Shown here in pieces: positions 32,350 to 45,800 of a stretch of 64,000 nt of DNA. A program made the translations under genes and the position numbers. The stretch comes from Hofstenia miamia (taxonomy: Eukaryota; Xenacoelomorpha; Acoela), in NCBI GenBank assembly GCA_004352715.1, contig SCFE01000098.1:911436-975435 (forward strand), written 5' to 3'. Below the pieces are notes generated by a model. It saw only the letters and a program-made list of their open reading frames with translations, did no database searches and was not told where the DNA came from. Position 1 is the first letter of the stretch. Every line of letters begins with the position of its first letter.

Positions 32350-33968
32350 CAGGCTTGTCCATTGGACAGGTTTTTACAATCCAATTCAATATTGAAATTC
32401 TAAAACTGTCAAAATAGGATCCAATAGAATTCCCATCAGATTTTGAGTTTGCTCATTCAAATTTTCTATGCGACATACAATATATGTTTTTGATTTCAGA
32501 TAGCATGTACTTTATTATAATACACGGATTATCAGTGTTGTATTTACAATTTATTTAAGCTAATTACAGGAATTTACTTTCTGTGTTTTTCAAATCAATG
32601 CTTTGTCATATTTTCTATGTGAAATTCATATTTTTTATTTGTTAGCGGACTATACTGACATGTACATGAAGTCAAACCTGCATAGTTAATTAACTTACTA
32701 ATATTACTTACGCCAAATTTGTCAGTAAGTTAAAGTAAAAAAGTTTACAACACCTAATATATCGACATTGATAGTTTGAGAACACTGAATCCTGGTATAA
32801 ATGCAAATATCTGACAATCACAACCCGGGCAAGAAGTCTTGCTGAAAGCCTAGATATTAGATTTTAACCTCAAAATGGGTTTTATATTTCAGAGTTAAAC
32901 ACTAGACCACTTATTGCATCAATGGTAAATGATGTTATAATTACATGTATGAAGCAGGTTCCGCTTAACCACTACCCAGTCTAAAACCCATTGAAGTTGA
33001 GGAACCAAAATATTTTTACACTGATTTTGCCAAACAGGCGTTTAGCTCAACCAACACGGAAATGTTCTCATTGAATCTTCACATGAACCCGAGTAGCAAG
33101 AGAAGAAAAATTTCATGTTAGCAATGGTGTTGGCGTGTTGTCATATTAGCCCAATTTGAAAGAGACAACAGCAGTGCCACGTTGACTGCAACAAATACCC
33201 GTGTACGCCTAAGACCAGAAAGCCAGCAGAATTGAATTTGTTAATAACTCTATCAACCCTAAGATATAATTAATGCGTTTTTCAAATTTAACTAACGGTA
33301 ATCTATATTTTAATCATACCTGAAACTCTAAAATTAAAAAAGTTCAGACTTAGGATAATGCATATACATAGAAATGAAGTATTATACATTCTGTTCAAAA
33401 ATGAAGTGGTGATCATTTACAAAAAAAGCGCTAATCATTTGAATGGAACAAAGGGTTATGGCTAAGCTCAATCTAAATGAGGCCTTTCTGAGGCACTTTT
33501 ATATTCTACATTGATGTCACTCAAACAGAAGAATAGCTCAGTTAACACATGTATTTGTAAAAATATCTTCTTATTAGAGTTTCCAAGTAATTTTATATTC
33601 TAGAATTTCAAGTAAAATGTCATGCATTTGTTGTAAAGCAGTCTCTATTTAATTTTTCTTAAATATAGGTTTAAAATGGGCTGAAAATTGGTAATAGATG
33701 GGTTTGCAAACAATGGGCTGGGAACTGCTTTACTATACTGCAACTCTAGGAATTATGAATTCTAAATTATTGCATTCTCTGTCATACATCATGACATACA
33801 ATGGTATATAGCAGGACAAGAATGAATGAAAATTTTAATAAAATCATTCGAATGAAAATCCAATTGCAATCCAATGAATTGATAATTTTCATTGTCCAAC
33901 CAATTCAAATACAATTCCAACGTCTAATAGGAATCAAATTGGTTTCCAATTCCAATGAACAGGCCTGC
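32350..33968. mobile_element. hAT-like element with CCAATTC motifs
   Basis: The left end is CAGGCTTGTCCATTGGACAG; the right end read inward is CAGGCCTGTTCATTGGAATT. The first 16 bases match except at two positions. Inside the right end CCAATTC/GGAATTG recurs many times (33850-33960), and the left end has CAATCCAATTC. Flanks TTAATATT and CAAACATT agree at 5 of 8 positions, so the duplication has decayed. 1,619 bp, no transposase recognised. Confidence 0.5.
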
Positions 33969-34797
33969 AAACATTTAAGCAGACAGACATACAAAAAGTT
34001 GAAAACTATGCCTCTTCGACGTCACTAATGAATTATAATACCAATTAAGACATAGGAAATTACATACCCCTTATTGATTACAATATCAACATTGCAAAAA
34101 TAATTTGGTTAAAAGCACTAAATTGCATTTACCTTATGTTCGATAGCCTGAGAAAGAAAGACCCCAAACAACATTCAGCTATTACATAACGTTATCTATG
34201 AAAATTTTTGAAATTGGAATGGAAACAACTCATCTCAGCAGTTAAACTAGATATAAATATAAATTGTGGTTTTTTTGGAAAAGCTCATCAGGAGAAAATG
34301 TGCAATGTCTGGGGTAAGAAAAACCCCCAAACAGTTACTAACCATTAATTATCAGATTAGCAATCGGCTAGTTAATTAACCTTGTTTGGACAATCAATTA
34401 CAATAGCGCTAATTAGTTGATCATTAATTCTCAATCGTGCGGCTACTTCTTTGTTCTTACTGGACTACATATAAGTAGTTTATCTTGCAACTAGTAAATA
34501 TAAGATTTACCAATAACTTGTTGTAAAATAGAAACATTTAGTCATTGCTTATACATAATTACCAATGTTATTTGAAATTAATAATTCGAGAACAAAGAAC
34601 GTAAAATTATTTCTAACGCCATCTGCTGTGAAAATAATGTCATCAACGCATTAATCAAACTTTAAAAATACACTTCACATTGAGTCATTCCTCAGTGCGC
34701 ACAACAGATTTATGTCTGTGTATTGATAGTGCACAAAAGAACAAAGAGAGTAATTTCTGTGGATATTCCTTTATTTATATATTAGCTAATTTTAATC

Positions 34798-34887
34798 ATG
34801 GCCACACCAAATCTTAAAGTAAACCAGCTAATTCGCAAAGTGAAGAAGCCTGCTAAAATTGTTCAAGACATATTCGAAATTAAAAAG
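34798..34887 (+). CDS. LLGL: Lgl exon 1 with start codon
   Basis: ATG at 34798 opens 30 codons (MATPNLKVNQLIRKVKKPAK..FEIKK) ending AAG before GTAATT. Phase 0. It joins exon 2 (TISYGFP) to give the FxxxKTxxxGFP pattern at the start of Lgl proteins, which supports this start. Upstream 5' UTR and promoter were not identified; no clear TATA box stands out. Confidence 0.85.
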
Positions 34888-35197
34888 GTAATTTCATATA
34901 TATATATTTGTATTTTATAAATAATGCTGTAGTTTATAAATGTGTTTTAATTATTAGACGCAAAATACACTCTTTCAAAATGATATTTCAATTTCTTTCA
35001 GATTTTAATTGGACAGCATTACATTGCTTTTAAATACATTTTGTTGTTGTTTTCCCGCGGTATGAAGTAATTTATCTGAATAGGATGTATTAAAATTATT
35101 TTTTGAGTATTTGTCACTCGAGAATTTGATGATTTAGTTCACTTTAATCATGCTTTCAACAAATTAATTACATCTATTCAATAATTAATGAAAACTG

Positions 35198-35231
<34 letters not shown>

Positions 35232-35299
35232 AATGTAGATTTATTATAAAAGTGCAGGCTACAACAAAATTTACAAATGTAACTATAAATAATTATTCN

Positions 35300-35334
<35 letters not shown>

Positions 35335-38300
35335 AGATTTTAAAGGACTTCCAATTATTGAAAAGTCTTACCAAAATTGGTAGTTTGAGAATTCTGCACT
35401 AATTACAAATAATTTCATTCGCACATTGCATAGATTCATGTACATTCCATAATTTAAAATATCGGAAAACTATCATAAGGGTAGCTTAAGAGTTTCTTAG
35501 AATCCTATCACCTCATACACTTTTCTTAAATTCTGGCTACGCCACTTAGTATAATTGTATATTATTAGCTTATCAATATAATAAGAAATCTTTGCTATGT
35601 AAAGATTTGTTTAATCAACGCCATTGTCTTTTCAATATGACTAGGAGTGGCAGAGTAGTTTTCAATACAGCAACACTAAAATGAACTTGGCAATGGAATT
35701 TATTTCAGAAACAATTTATTAAAATTCATTATTTGGTGTCATTTTTCGCAACATGCTCTACCAGATCTGTAGACACCTGAAATGAGTCGCTATAATTGAA
35801 ATTTAAGATTGATATTAATTTTCCATCCTGCTAAAATTTGTTTCCCCAATGTAACGTTTCGAATCATGAACAAACAGATTCTCATTTCATTAGTTCTTAA
35901 CAATTTTTATATTTGCATTAGTAGATGAATTTTGCTGTCTAGAGGTCAACATTTTGATAACAAATGCAATCATTTTAATTCCTTGGTATGAAGTAGTGTG
36001 CATTGGAAGTTTTTATCTCTTAAATGCCAATTAACTATAGCACCGTCTTGCAAGTAAATCGTCTATTATTTATGGAACTAGAGACCCACTTTGAAAAACT
36101 TAATAACAAATGAAATTATAGGAATTGTTGAATCTGTTTTACTAATTATCATTGATACAATTTATTTTAATTAAATGCCATTTGTTCATTTTAAGGAGCA
36201 TGTAAGCTTTTTATTATGGATTCGCATATGTGGACTGTTTGACAGGAATTATCCATTTGCAAATCCTGAACTAAGCACATTCCAATTGTTCAAGCATAGC
36301 AGTTCGACAATATAACCAATTAAAATAGTAAGAGTCTCGAAAAACTTTAATTCGAAATTTACTGCGTTCCCAATTGTCAGCTTCATGCGTTTACAAACTG
36401 TGTTCAGTTGATAGGCGTCTATGCATTAAAAGGCATCAAAGGCCATTTGTGTTCTTTTAGTCTAGTTTAATTATTGGCAAGCTAATAGTCTTCTCACAAC
36501 TGAGTTGTAACTAACGCATGATTGAACTATGGCAGTGAAGTTAATGTTTAGGAAGTTAGATTTCGATGACATATTTTTTTGTTCTTATTGAATCAAATTA
36601 TACGAAAGTTTTGCTTTGTGTTTTGTTTTCAGGCTGATGTATGACAGCAATTTCACTATAAAAGGCTCTGCGATTTTCTTGCAGAAAGTTAATGAGCAGT
36701 TTCAATTTCTTATTCACCAGATATATCTTAACATACTTTCCTTCGTCGAATGCGGTCATTGGTGTCTGTTTACTCCACAAACTTTGAATGTGGTTGCGTA
36801 CATGTCTGACTGTTTGAATAAGGTTTATCGTGAGATAAGCAAAATCAATTTCTGATGCGTTTTATCTCTGTTGGCAAAAATAATATCAGGAATTTTGTTA
36901 CAATACAATTGATTCATAAAACATGTATTGCTAGCAATAAATTATAAGCAGTCGTTTGTTATCAATAAATATCATGTTTCCAGCTTATCGCATATCCATT
37001 GAGCTGAAGAATATCTTGTATATATATATATATAAGTAGTCAATCCAATGGAAATTGATTTTGCTTATAACATTGAACTACATGCACTTGTTTAATATTA
37101 CGATCTGCAACTGAACTGAAATTAGCCAGATTTCCCAAATCAATGGTATATTTCAGTACGTAACATATATTCAAATCAGTTCTTGTTCTGTGCGATTATG
37201 CTTCTCTTTCGTAATAAACGTTAGAAATGTTGCCTCGGTTCTGAAACGACGAACATGCGTTGAACATCAAATTCACTTGCTTCTCACCAATTTTAATGAT
37301 CTCTTCGAAAGTGAAATACAAATTTATTTAGTTAACTGTAACAAACTGAAGTGAATAGGTCATTCGATTCTAAATGCCATTAGTCATGAATTAGTATTTC
37401 AACTCAGTTCCTAATAGTGTTTGCTCCTGAATTATTTAATGTGTCTAAGTTTTATTTAAGTCATTTGATGCAATTTATACATTGCATTCATAAATCATAT
37501 CATAATCGCCTAGCTGTGAAACCAATGTAATAGGAATAAGTCAGGCCAATGAAGTTGATTAGTTTTTGATTCAATTATCATTTTTATGGCATTATTTACA
37601 ATAAATTTATTTGTTTACGGCCCTTTGAATGTAGAAGTGAGGAATGCCTCGAGTTTGAGTGATTTTCAGGCTATTCAAAGTCGAACTGAGTCGAGCTGCT
37701 AAGAAAACATATTTAGCGGTTTAAAGAAACTTGCTGAAAATAAATTCGATATATGTTACGCTAACCAATAAAAAACAAGCGGTATTAAACTGTTTAAAAC
37801 ACAGTTCATTCGTATTAATCATAATTTTACTCGCACTCAACTGGAAAAAATGCTGTTTCTATTTTGCATCTACTAAGAAAGCGACTGGGTGGAGACAGAA
37901 TTTCCTGACTTTGAAAGCCGATATATGCATTTATCTGGGCAACACGTTACATTTCAACGAATACTATAAAAACCACAGAATTTACCCGCCTTCTAGTTTT
38001 ATATGGTCGAAAATGAGTTTGTGCAAATTTCCTCGCGGTATCGGAGAGCAAGCCTTAAGCTTTGGTTAATTGGTGCCAATTTCAGCTGCAATCATGAATC
38101 TTCTGCGCCATTGGATTCATTGTAGAAATCAATCTACGCAACGATCTCAGTAATATTAAGATTGACTAGCTGGCATTTGTGTGCGGGTCTTAATCAAATA
38201 TATTTTCGGAAAAAACTTAGTTTAAACAGCATTAGACGTTTTTGATAAACTGTTTTTATAACACGCTTCCTAAACTATAACAAGTTTAAACACATTGTCT

Positions 38301-41300
38301 AGATATGGTAGACATTACATGAGATTAAAACGTGCAAAAGTAGTGAGTTTGAGACTAGTTCAATGGTTAACTATACCATTTACACTCGCTTTACCAAATT
38401 GTTCTAAAATCAGATCACAAATTCACCACTAAGCTGAATCGGCTGATTTATTATCCGTGCTCCCTGCAGCAATAGATACCACTAATTGTATGAAATATTC
38501 GATCAGTTTTGGTCTATATTGAATCGGTCTTCGATCTGATTCGATTGACTGAAGGTATTGTAATTGAAATTTAGTTTTTTTACCTCCATGAACGTTTAAT
38601 TCTGCTATTTAGAATTTCAAGTTTCAATTAAATTTGTCACATTTCTTAATTTAGCGTTTTTAGACAATCAGTTATGGTTTCCCATCAAAACCTTCCGCCA
38701 TTGCTCACGATCCAAAATTGAAGCTACTTGCTATTGGAAATCAAAATGGATATGTTACTATGTAAGTAGTTAATGCATAATGTTTTAGATGACTCTACTT
38801 TTGCATTGAGTTTTTCGTATGATTTCTTAATTTAGTTATGGTGCTCCCGGTGTTGTTCTTACGGCTGCTCATGCCGTCAGTGATTCACCCATTCAACAGC
38901 TACTCTTCATTCCCAATGAGGTTTAGTTTTGTTTACTTCTTAAAGTTATGCTTTTTGCAATGATGTTCTGTGAGTGAAACGTTCTTAACTTAGCACTGTA
39001 CGCCTTCTTGAGCAAATACTAGTGTTAATTTCTGTAAACTCACTGCTTAGACTTTGAGTTTTAATTGACATTCGGTTTCAATAGATTGTGTTTAGTTAAC
39101 CTTTGTGCAGTTGCAATAAACGACCAATTGATGTATTTTGAATAATTTTTTAGTAGAAATTATTAATGAAATTATGAGCTAAATCATAAACCATTGTTTT
39201 TCTCATTGTTTTTCAATGTTTTTCATAAATCTCTAGTTGCTTAATATGTCAAAAGTCTAAGCAATTTACCGCAATTATTATTTTTTGATTAGTTTTGCTG
39301 AATGAAATGAATATTTTTCAATTTCTTTCCTGTAATGCCCTTTTATTAATGCTTTTCATTTAGGGGCGGCTTATTTCAGTCACTCGTGAACCGCAGAAGT
39401 CAGTAGTTAATCTCTTCGAGATTAACGTTAAAAACACCCAAACAATTCTTGAGCTTGTCAATTCTATTGTTTTGTAAGTAATTAAAACTTTTATATACTG
39501 CTGTACAGCATAAAAAGATCTGAAAATTTACTTGTATAAATGCAAGGACAGAATATATATTTTGTATGGCCTTGATGATATGCTCTAATAAGAAATTTCA
39601 TGAAATTTAAATTACCACATTCACCTGGAGGCCAATTGTTAAATGAGTCAGAGTGGATCTTACTAATATTAAATTATGTACAGTACGTAATCAAAATGAA
39701 TTACTACCTAGTGGGTCTATGAATGTTAGCTCAGATATTGCAAATCAGAGCTGTAAGTTGATTAAGTAATATTTTTGAATGAGATTGGGTCAAGCAATGG
39801 AAAGCTATAACCATATAACAATATGTTGGGTCAATTGTTCAAAGCAATGTGGGTCATAATTGGGTTGTTGAAGTACACGTTTGCAGGATGGTTATATATT
39901 GTTTGTCTAACTGTAGTTAAGTTATATTTGGCATTAAAAAACTCAATAAAACGTGGTTTGGGTTGTTGGGACCGCATGTTTTAACCTATTTGCTACCCTG
40001 TTGTAAATGGACCTATGCTATGATAGAGTTAATAATCTTCAATTGAATAGTTGACGATAAAAACCTTTGTTGATTGCATCAAACGAAAGCATTCCTTTAA
40101 AGGTGAGCAAATTTAGTGAGTGAAAGACTGATGGTTATCATATCTTATAACATGAAGAGAATGACAAGAACTATGACTATAGTGTTTTAGAATGTTACTT
40201 TCTGTATTACTATCGTTCTGCCTACTTGAGGTATTTTTTGAAAATACAACTGACACAAATTTCCAAAGGCCTAGTGACAATTCGAAATCATTGATACATT
40301 GAATCGAAATGATCATATCTATTAATATTCTGAGTGCAGATGTCAGAATACCAATTTTAAAAACTATACAACTTAAAATTCGACTCTACAGTTATACGCA
40401 CTTAAGTTGGTTCTCTTTTAGGGCATTAGAATTTTTTTAAACAGATATATTATTATTGTATTACATTTTATTAGTATTATTACAAAATAGTTGGTTATAG
40501 ATTGATAGAAAAATATTTACTCTGGGATAAAAAATCACTTCAATAGGTAACTATCCAAATCGAAGAAGAATATGTTCAAGGTGTTCGCGTTGACTGGAAA
40601 TCTGAATTGTCAGTAAATTCAAAGTTTCGCTATCGTGAACTGCTTTGAATATCTGGAAATTCTAATTTTTTTATCTTGAATTTGTCATGTTTATAATTAT
40701 ACCATTTTGTGATTGGCTTCATTTGAAACGTCTACACGTTTTTAGTCAAGGCGGTACTGACAAACCACTAATTATCGATATTAGACCTTTATATTCTGAA
40801 GGAGCCCCATGATAGGCTCGTAACCAAAAAACCGTTTTTTGATCGCCCTTTCATTTACTTACTGCCTGACAACGACTGTTTTTCGACGGGCAAATTGATA
40901 ATTTGTGATGCACGTACACCCTAAATTGTTTTATTGTTATTTTACATGTTAAAACGATGTTCATCTATGTTATAGTTTCCAACGGAAAGAACTTCCCTCA
41001 ACATTTCCTTCACTTTGAAGTGTTATCTCTTCTCCTCACACTTGTGTTGAATTCTCTGTCCATCCATCTGAATTAATTTAAAGCATAAATTTGCAATTAA
41101 ATAATTGTCTAGACCAGGCGTTCAATCTGTTTTTCAATTTCTCATTGTTCGGGATAGTAGAATTATCTGCTATTGTTGCTTCCATATGGAATTTGTCACT
41201 CCTGCTCTGTGGATTGTCTAGCTGTTTCTTTTTATATAAATGTTAACTGCATTTATTGAGAGAAGGTTTATTGATCAAAAAGGTTTGAGTTTACTCCATT

Positions 41301-42853
41301 TCGATCTACAAACAAGCCCGGTTGACTTCATTTTTTAAATTTGGAGTAAAAAATCTAGGTGTGGACATTAGTAGCCTACCTGTGATTCAATTAATTTATA
41401 TGCATGTGTTTAATGTATCATCGCCTATGNGTATTTTTTGAAAATACAACTGACACAAATTTCCAAAGGCCTAGTGACAATTCGAAATCATTGATACATT
41501 GAATCGAAATGATCATATCTATTAATATTCTGAGTGCAGATGTCAGAATACCAATTTTAAAAACTATACAACTTAAAATTCGACTCTACAGTTATACGCA
41601 CTTAAGTTGGTTCTCTTTTAGGGCATTAGAATTTTTTTAAACAGATATATTATTATTGTATTACATTTTATTAGTATTATTACAAAATAGTTGGTTATAG
41701 ATTGATAGAAAAATATTTACTCTGGGATAAAAAATCACTTCAATAGGTAACTATCCAAATCGAAGAAGAATATGTTCAAGGTGTTCGCGTTGACTGGAAA
41801 TCTGAATTGTCAGTAAATTCAAAGTTTCGCTATCGTGAACTGCTTTGAATATCTGGAAATTCTAATTTTTTTATCTTGAATTTGTCATGTTTATAATTAT
41901 ACCATTTTGTGATTGGCTTCATTTGAAACGTCTACACGTTTTTAGTCAAGGCGGTACTGACAAACCACTAATTATCGATATTAGACCTTTATATTCTGAA
42001 GGAGCCCCATGATAGGCTCGTAACCAAAAAACCGTTTTTTGATCGCCCTTTCATTTACTTACTGCCTGACAACGACTGTTTTTCGACGGGCAAATTGATA
42101 ATTTGTGATGCACGTACACCCTAAATTGTTTTATTGTTATTTTACATGTTAAAACGATGTTCATCTATGTTATAGTTTCCAACGGAAAGAACTTCCCTCA
42201 ACATTTCCTTCACTTTGAAGTGTTATCTCTTCTCCTCACACTTGTGTTGAATTCTCTGTCCATCCATCTGAATTAATTTAAAGCATAAATTTGCAATTAA
42301 ATAATTGTCTAGACCAGGCGTTCAATCTGTTTTTCAATTTCTCATTGTTCGGGATAGTAGAATTATCTGCTATTGTTGCTTCCATATGGAATTTGTCACT
42401 CCTGCTCTGTGGATTGTCTAGCTGTTTCTTTTTATATAAATGTTAACTGCATTTATTGAGAGAAGGTTTATTGATCAAAAAGGTTTGAGTTTACTCCATT
42501 TCGATCTACAAACAAGCCCGGTTGACTTCATTTTTTAAATTTGGAGTAAAAAATCTAGGTGTGGACATTAGTAGCCTACCTGTGATTCAATTAATTTATA
42601 TGCATGTGTTTAATGTATCATCGCCTATGGCTGTATTGATTAAATGTTTTTAGTGAGTCGCCACTAAAATTGGTAACTACGTGCAGTCTCTCAATAAACA
42701 ACGAAGCCTTGTTCATTGGTAGTGAAAACGGAAATATCAACGTATTGGATCTTAAGACATTCACTCTAAAAGACCCTGAAATTATTTACCAAGATGTTGC
42801 AATGCAGAAGTATATTTTAATTTTATACTTATATATATGTATGGGTATGTATA

Positions 42854-42884
<31 letters not shown>

Positions 42885-45800
42885 GGGGTGTGCGGGTAGG
42901 CGGTTTCCATACCCGTACCCGCCCATTACTGGATAATTGATACCGGTACCCGTGAAATCCGTACCCGTACGTACCCGTACCCGTGAGTGTTGTACCCGTA
43001 CCCGCCCGTAAATAATTAAACCAGAAAAATTTATTATTGATAATGCCGCAAAAATCATTTATTGACAATATATGTAAATACAAAAAGATTAATGGATACA
43101 TCCTCGAATTACTAAGAGTTCATTTACATTATCTGGAAGAAGACAGGATCGCTTGGCAGTTATGGTGTTGGTCGCATCGCTGGCTGCCCTCTCTGACTTG
43201 TTCTGAGTTGCTGGAATGGCATGGTATCCTCGCGCAATCGATGAAAGAGATGGGAATTGATTATTGTTCATCTTCCAGAACAATAGAAGATCTGCGTCTT
43301 CTGGCAGAGTCTTCATGCGATCGTAGTAGGTAATTTCGTGTTCGAAATTACTCTGGGGCACCACCAACTCGCACGTTTCGTCGTCGGAGTCGTCCAGCAG
43401 AATACGTTTTGCNNNNNNNNNNNNNNNNNNNNNNNNNNNNNNNNNNNNNNNNNNNNNNNNNNNNNNNNNNNNNNNNNNNNNNNNNNNNNNNNNNNNNNNN
43501 NNNNNNNNNNNNNNNNNNNNNNNNNNNNNNNNNNNNNNNNNNNNNNNNNNNNNNNNNNNNNNNNNNNNNNNNNNNNNNNNNNNNNNNNNNNNNNNNNNNN
43601 NNNNNNNNNNNNNNNNNNNNNNNNNNNNNNNNNNNNNNNNNNNNNNNNNNNNNNNNNNNNNNNNNNNNNNNNNNNNNNNNNNNNNNNNNNNNNNNNNNNN
43701 NNNNNNNNNNNNNNNNNNNNNNNNNNNNNNNNNNNNNNNNNNNNNNNNNNNNNNNNNNNNNNNNNNNNNNNNNNNNNNNNNNNNNNNNNNNNNNNNNNNN
43801 NNNNNNNNNNNNNNNNNNNNNNNNNNNNNNNNNNNNNNNNNNNNNNNNNNNNNNNNNNNNNNNNNNNNNNNNNNNNNNNNNNNNNNNNNNNNNNNNNNNN
43901 NNNNNNNNNNNNNNNNNNNNNNNNNNNNNNNNNNNNNNNNNNNNNNNNNNNNNNNNNNNNNNNNNNNNNNNNNNNNNNNNNNNNNNNNNNNNNNNNNNNN
44001 NNNNNNNNNNNNNNNNNNNNNNNNNNNNNNNNNNNNNNNNNNNNNNNNNNNNNNNNNNNNNNNNNNNNNNNNNNNNNNNNNNNNNNNNNNNNNNNNNNNN
44101 NNNNNNNNNNNNNNNNNNNNNNNNNNNNNNNNNNNNNNNNNNNNNNNNNNNNNNNNNNNNNNNNNNNNNNNNNNNNNNNNNNNNNNNNNNNNNNNNNNNN
44201 NNNNNNNNNNNNNNNNNNNNNNNNNNNNNNNNNNNNNNNCCGTACCCGTACGTACCCGTACCCGTGAGTGTTGTACCCGTACCCGCCCGTAAATAATTAA
44301 ACCAGAAAAATTTATTATTGATAATGCCGCAAAAATCATTTATTGACAATATATGTAAATACAAAAAGATTAATGGATACATCCTCGAATTACTAAGAGT
44401 TCATTTACATTATCTGGAAGAAGACAGGATCGCTTGGCAGTTATGGTGTTGGTCGCATCGCTGGCTGCCCTCTCTGACTAGTTAAATGATAAAGCTAAAG
44501 CTATTTATTAGACGAGAGTGAATTTAAGCGGCATTGAATAAGCGCGGGAATGCCGAAAGTAATTTTGAATATTTGCAACAACCGCGGCAAGTTACAAAGG
44601 CGGTGTTTGAAGCATGGGATCGAAAAAGCGCGCGGTATTGATGAAGGCATGATAGCATTTTTGAATAATTGGGAGTATATAAAATATATCAAAGGCGCTA
44701 CAAGTAGAACTAGGCACAAACAAACTAATAAATGAACAGATTCATCCAATAAGGCGAAATAAGTTAATTTAATCTACCCCAATTTTACCCGTTGGCATAA
44801 TTGTCTTACCCGTACCCGCCCGTACCCGTGAAACTTTTACCGCACCCGCCCATACCCGCAAGTACCCGCGGGTACTACCCGTACCCGCACAGTCCTAATA
44901 TATATATATATGCATATATATGTTTGACTTTAAAAATTATATTAAAGTGGCATTTAATAATGCTTATATGCATGGACTAGAGTTGTATATGTCCTCCGCT
45001 TGTGCATAAGCGTTTATGTTCATATTATGTCATAGTTCTATAATTTTACGTAGGTGTGCATTAGCCTATAAACCCAATACCATATTGAAAAATTAAGTAG
45101 CCTTGCGTTTCCTATATGCATATTTTAATGTTTCTAATCTGCAAAATGCTGTTAGTATTCAAAAATTTTCCGGCGCCGCGCCTCCGCTGATGTATTTTCA
45201 GCTGCGCTCTACCACCGTCTTGTTTTGTACCGGCGTACAGCTCTAGCATCTGGTTTAGTAAATGAGTATAAATTTTGGTATCATAGTAACAAAAAATTGT
45301 TAAGCTTTGAGAAATAGCAACAATTTCTGATGTTTTATCACAATGATATACTTTTTGTAAGAGTACAAAATGCAATTTACTTTCTATGTATGCCCTATAA
45401 ATTTTTTGTAAGTAGAAGCTATCATAAATTTTGCATGTTTATTAAAAAAATGTTGGAATAAATGAGGTTAGATTTAACTTTTTGTATAGTAATTTATTTA
45501 TTTAACATGTAATTTATTTTCGATTTTTACCTATGTTGATTTTGTGTTGAATGTGTTGAAGCTATATGAAAATTCTCATAAATTTTAAACAGATTTACTT
45601 CAGTCAAGATGCAATCGATGAGAATCTTTGTCAGTCTTAATCTCTCAGCGAAGTAGTTTATTCTTGTCATGTCAATTTTCAGTGATTGACAATAGCAGCA
45701 TAATGGTGCTCACATTGAAGAATTGAGATCCTGTTTATATGCATCTTGCCGAACAACGACAGTTTATAGCAGGAAATTACTATGATCCGTGGCAGAGTGA

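Larger units (their letters stand above)
42884..44897 (-). mobile_element. hAT element with GGGTACGGGTA subterminal arrays, in Lgl intron 5
   Basis: Inserted in a TA microsatellite. The left end has GGGGTGTGCGGGTA; the right end read inward has AGGACTGTGCGGGTA. Both are followed by repeated CCCGTA/TACGGG motifs (42900-43010 and 44800-44890). The 8-bp duplication cannot be proved in (TA)n. The minus strand carries the transposase C-terminus at 43089-43412. An 827-N gap at 43413-44239 hides the middle, and 42960-43198 reappears at 44240-44478. Confidence 0.8.

Noticed and set aside
37731-38069. 112-residue frame in Lgl intron 1
   Set aside because: No domain, no splice logic, and composition like the surrounding AT-rich DNA.
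42786-43101. Minus-strand frames rich in RVRVR and TGTGTYGYG
   Set aside because: They are translations of the CCCGTA motif array at the hAT end, not genes.
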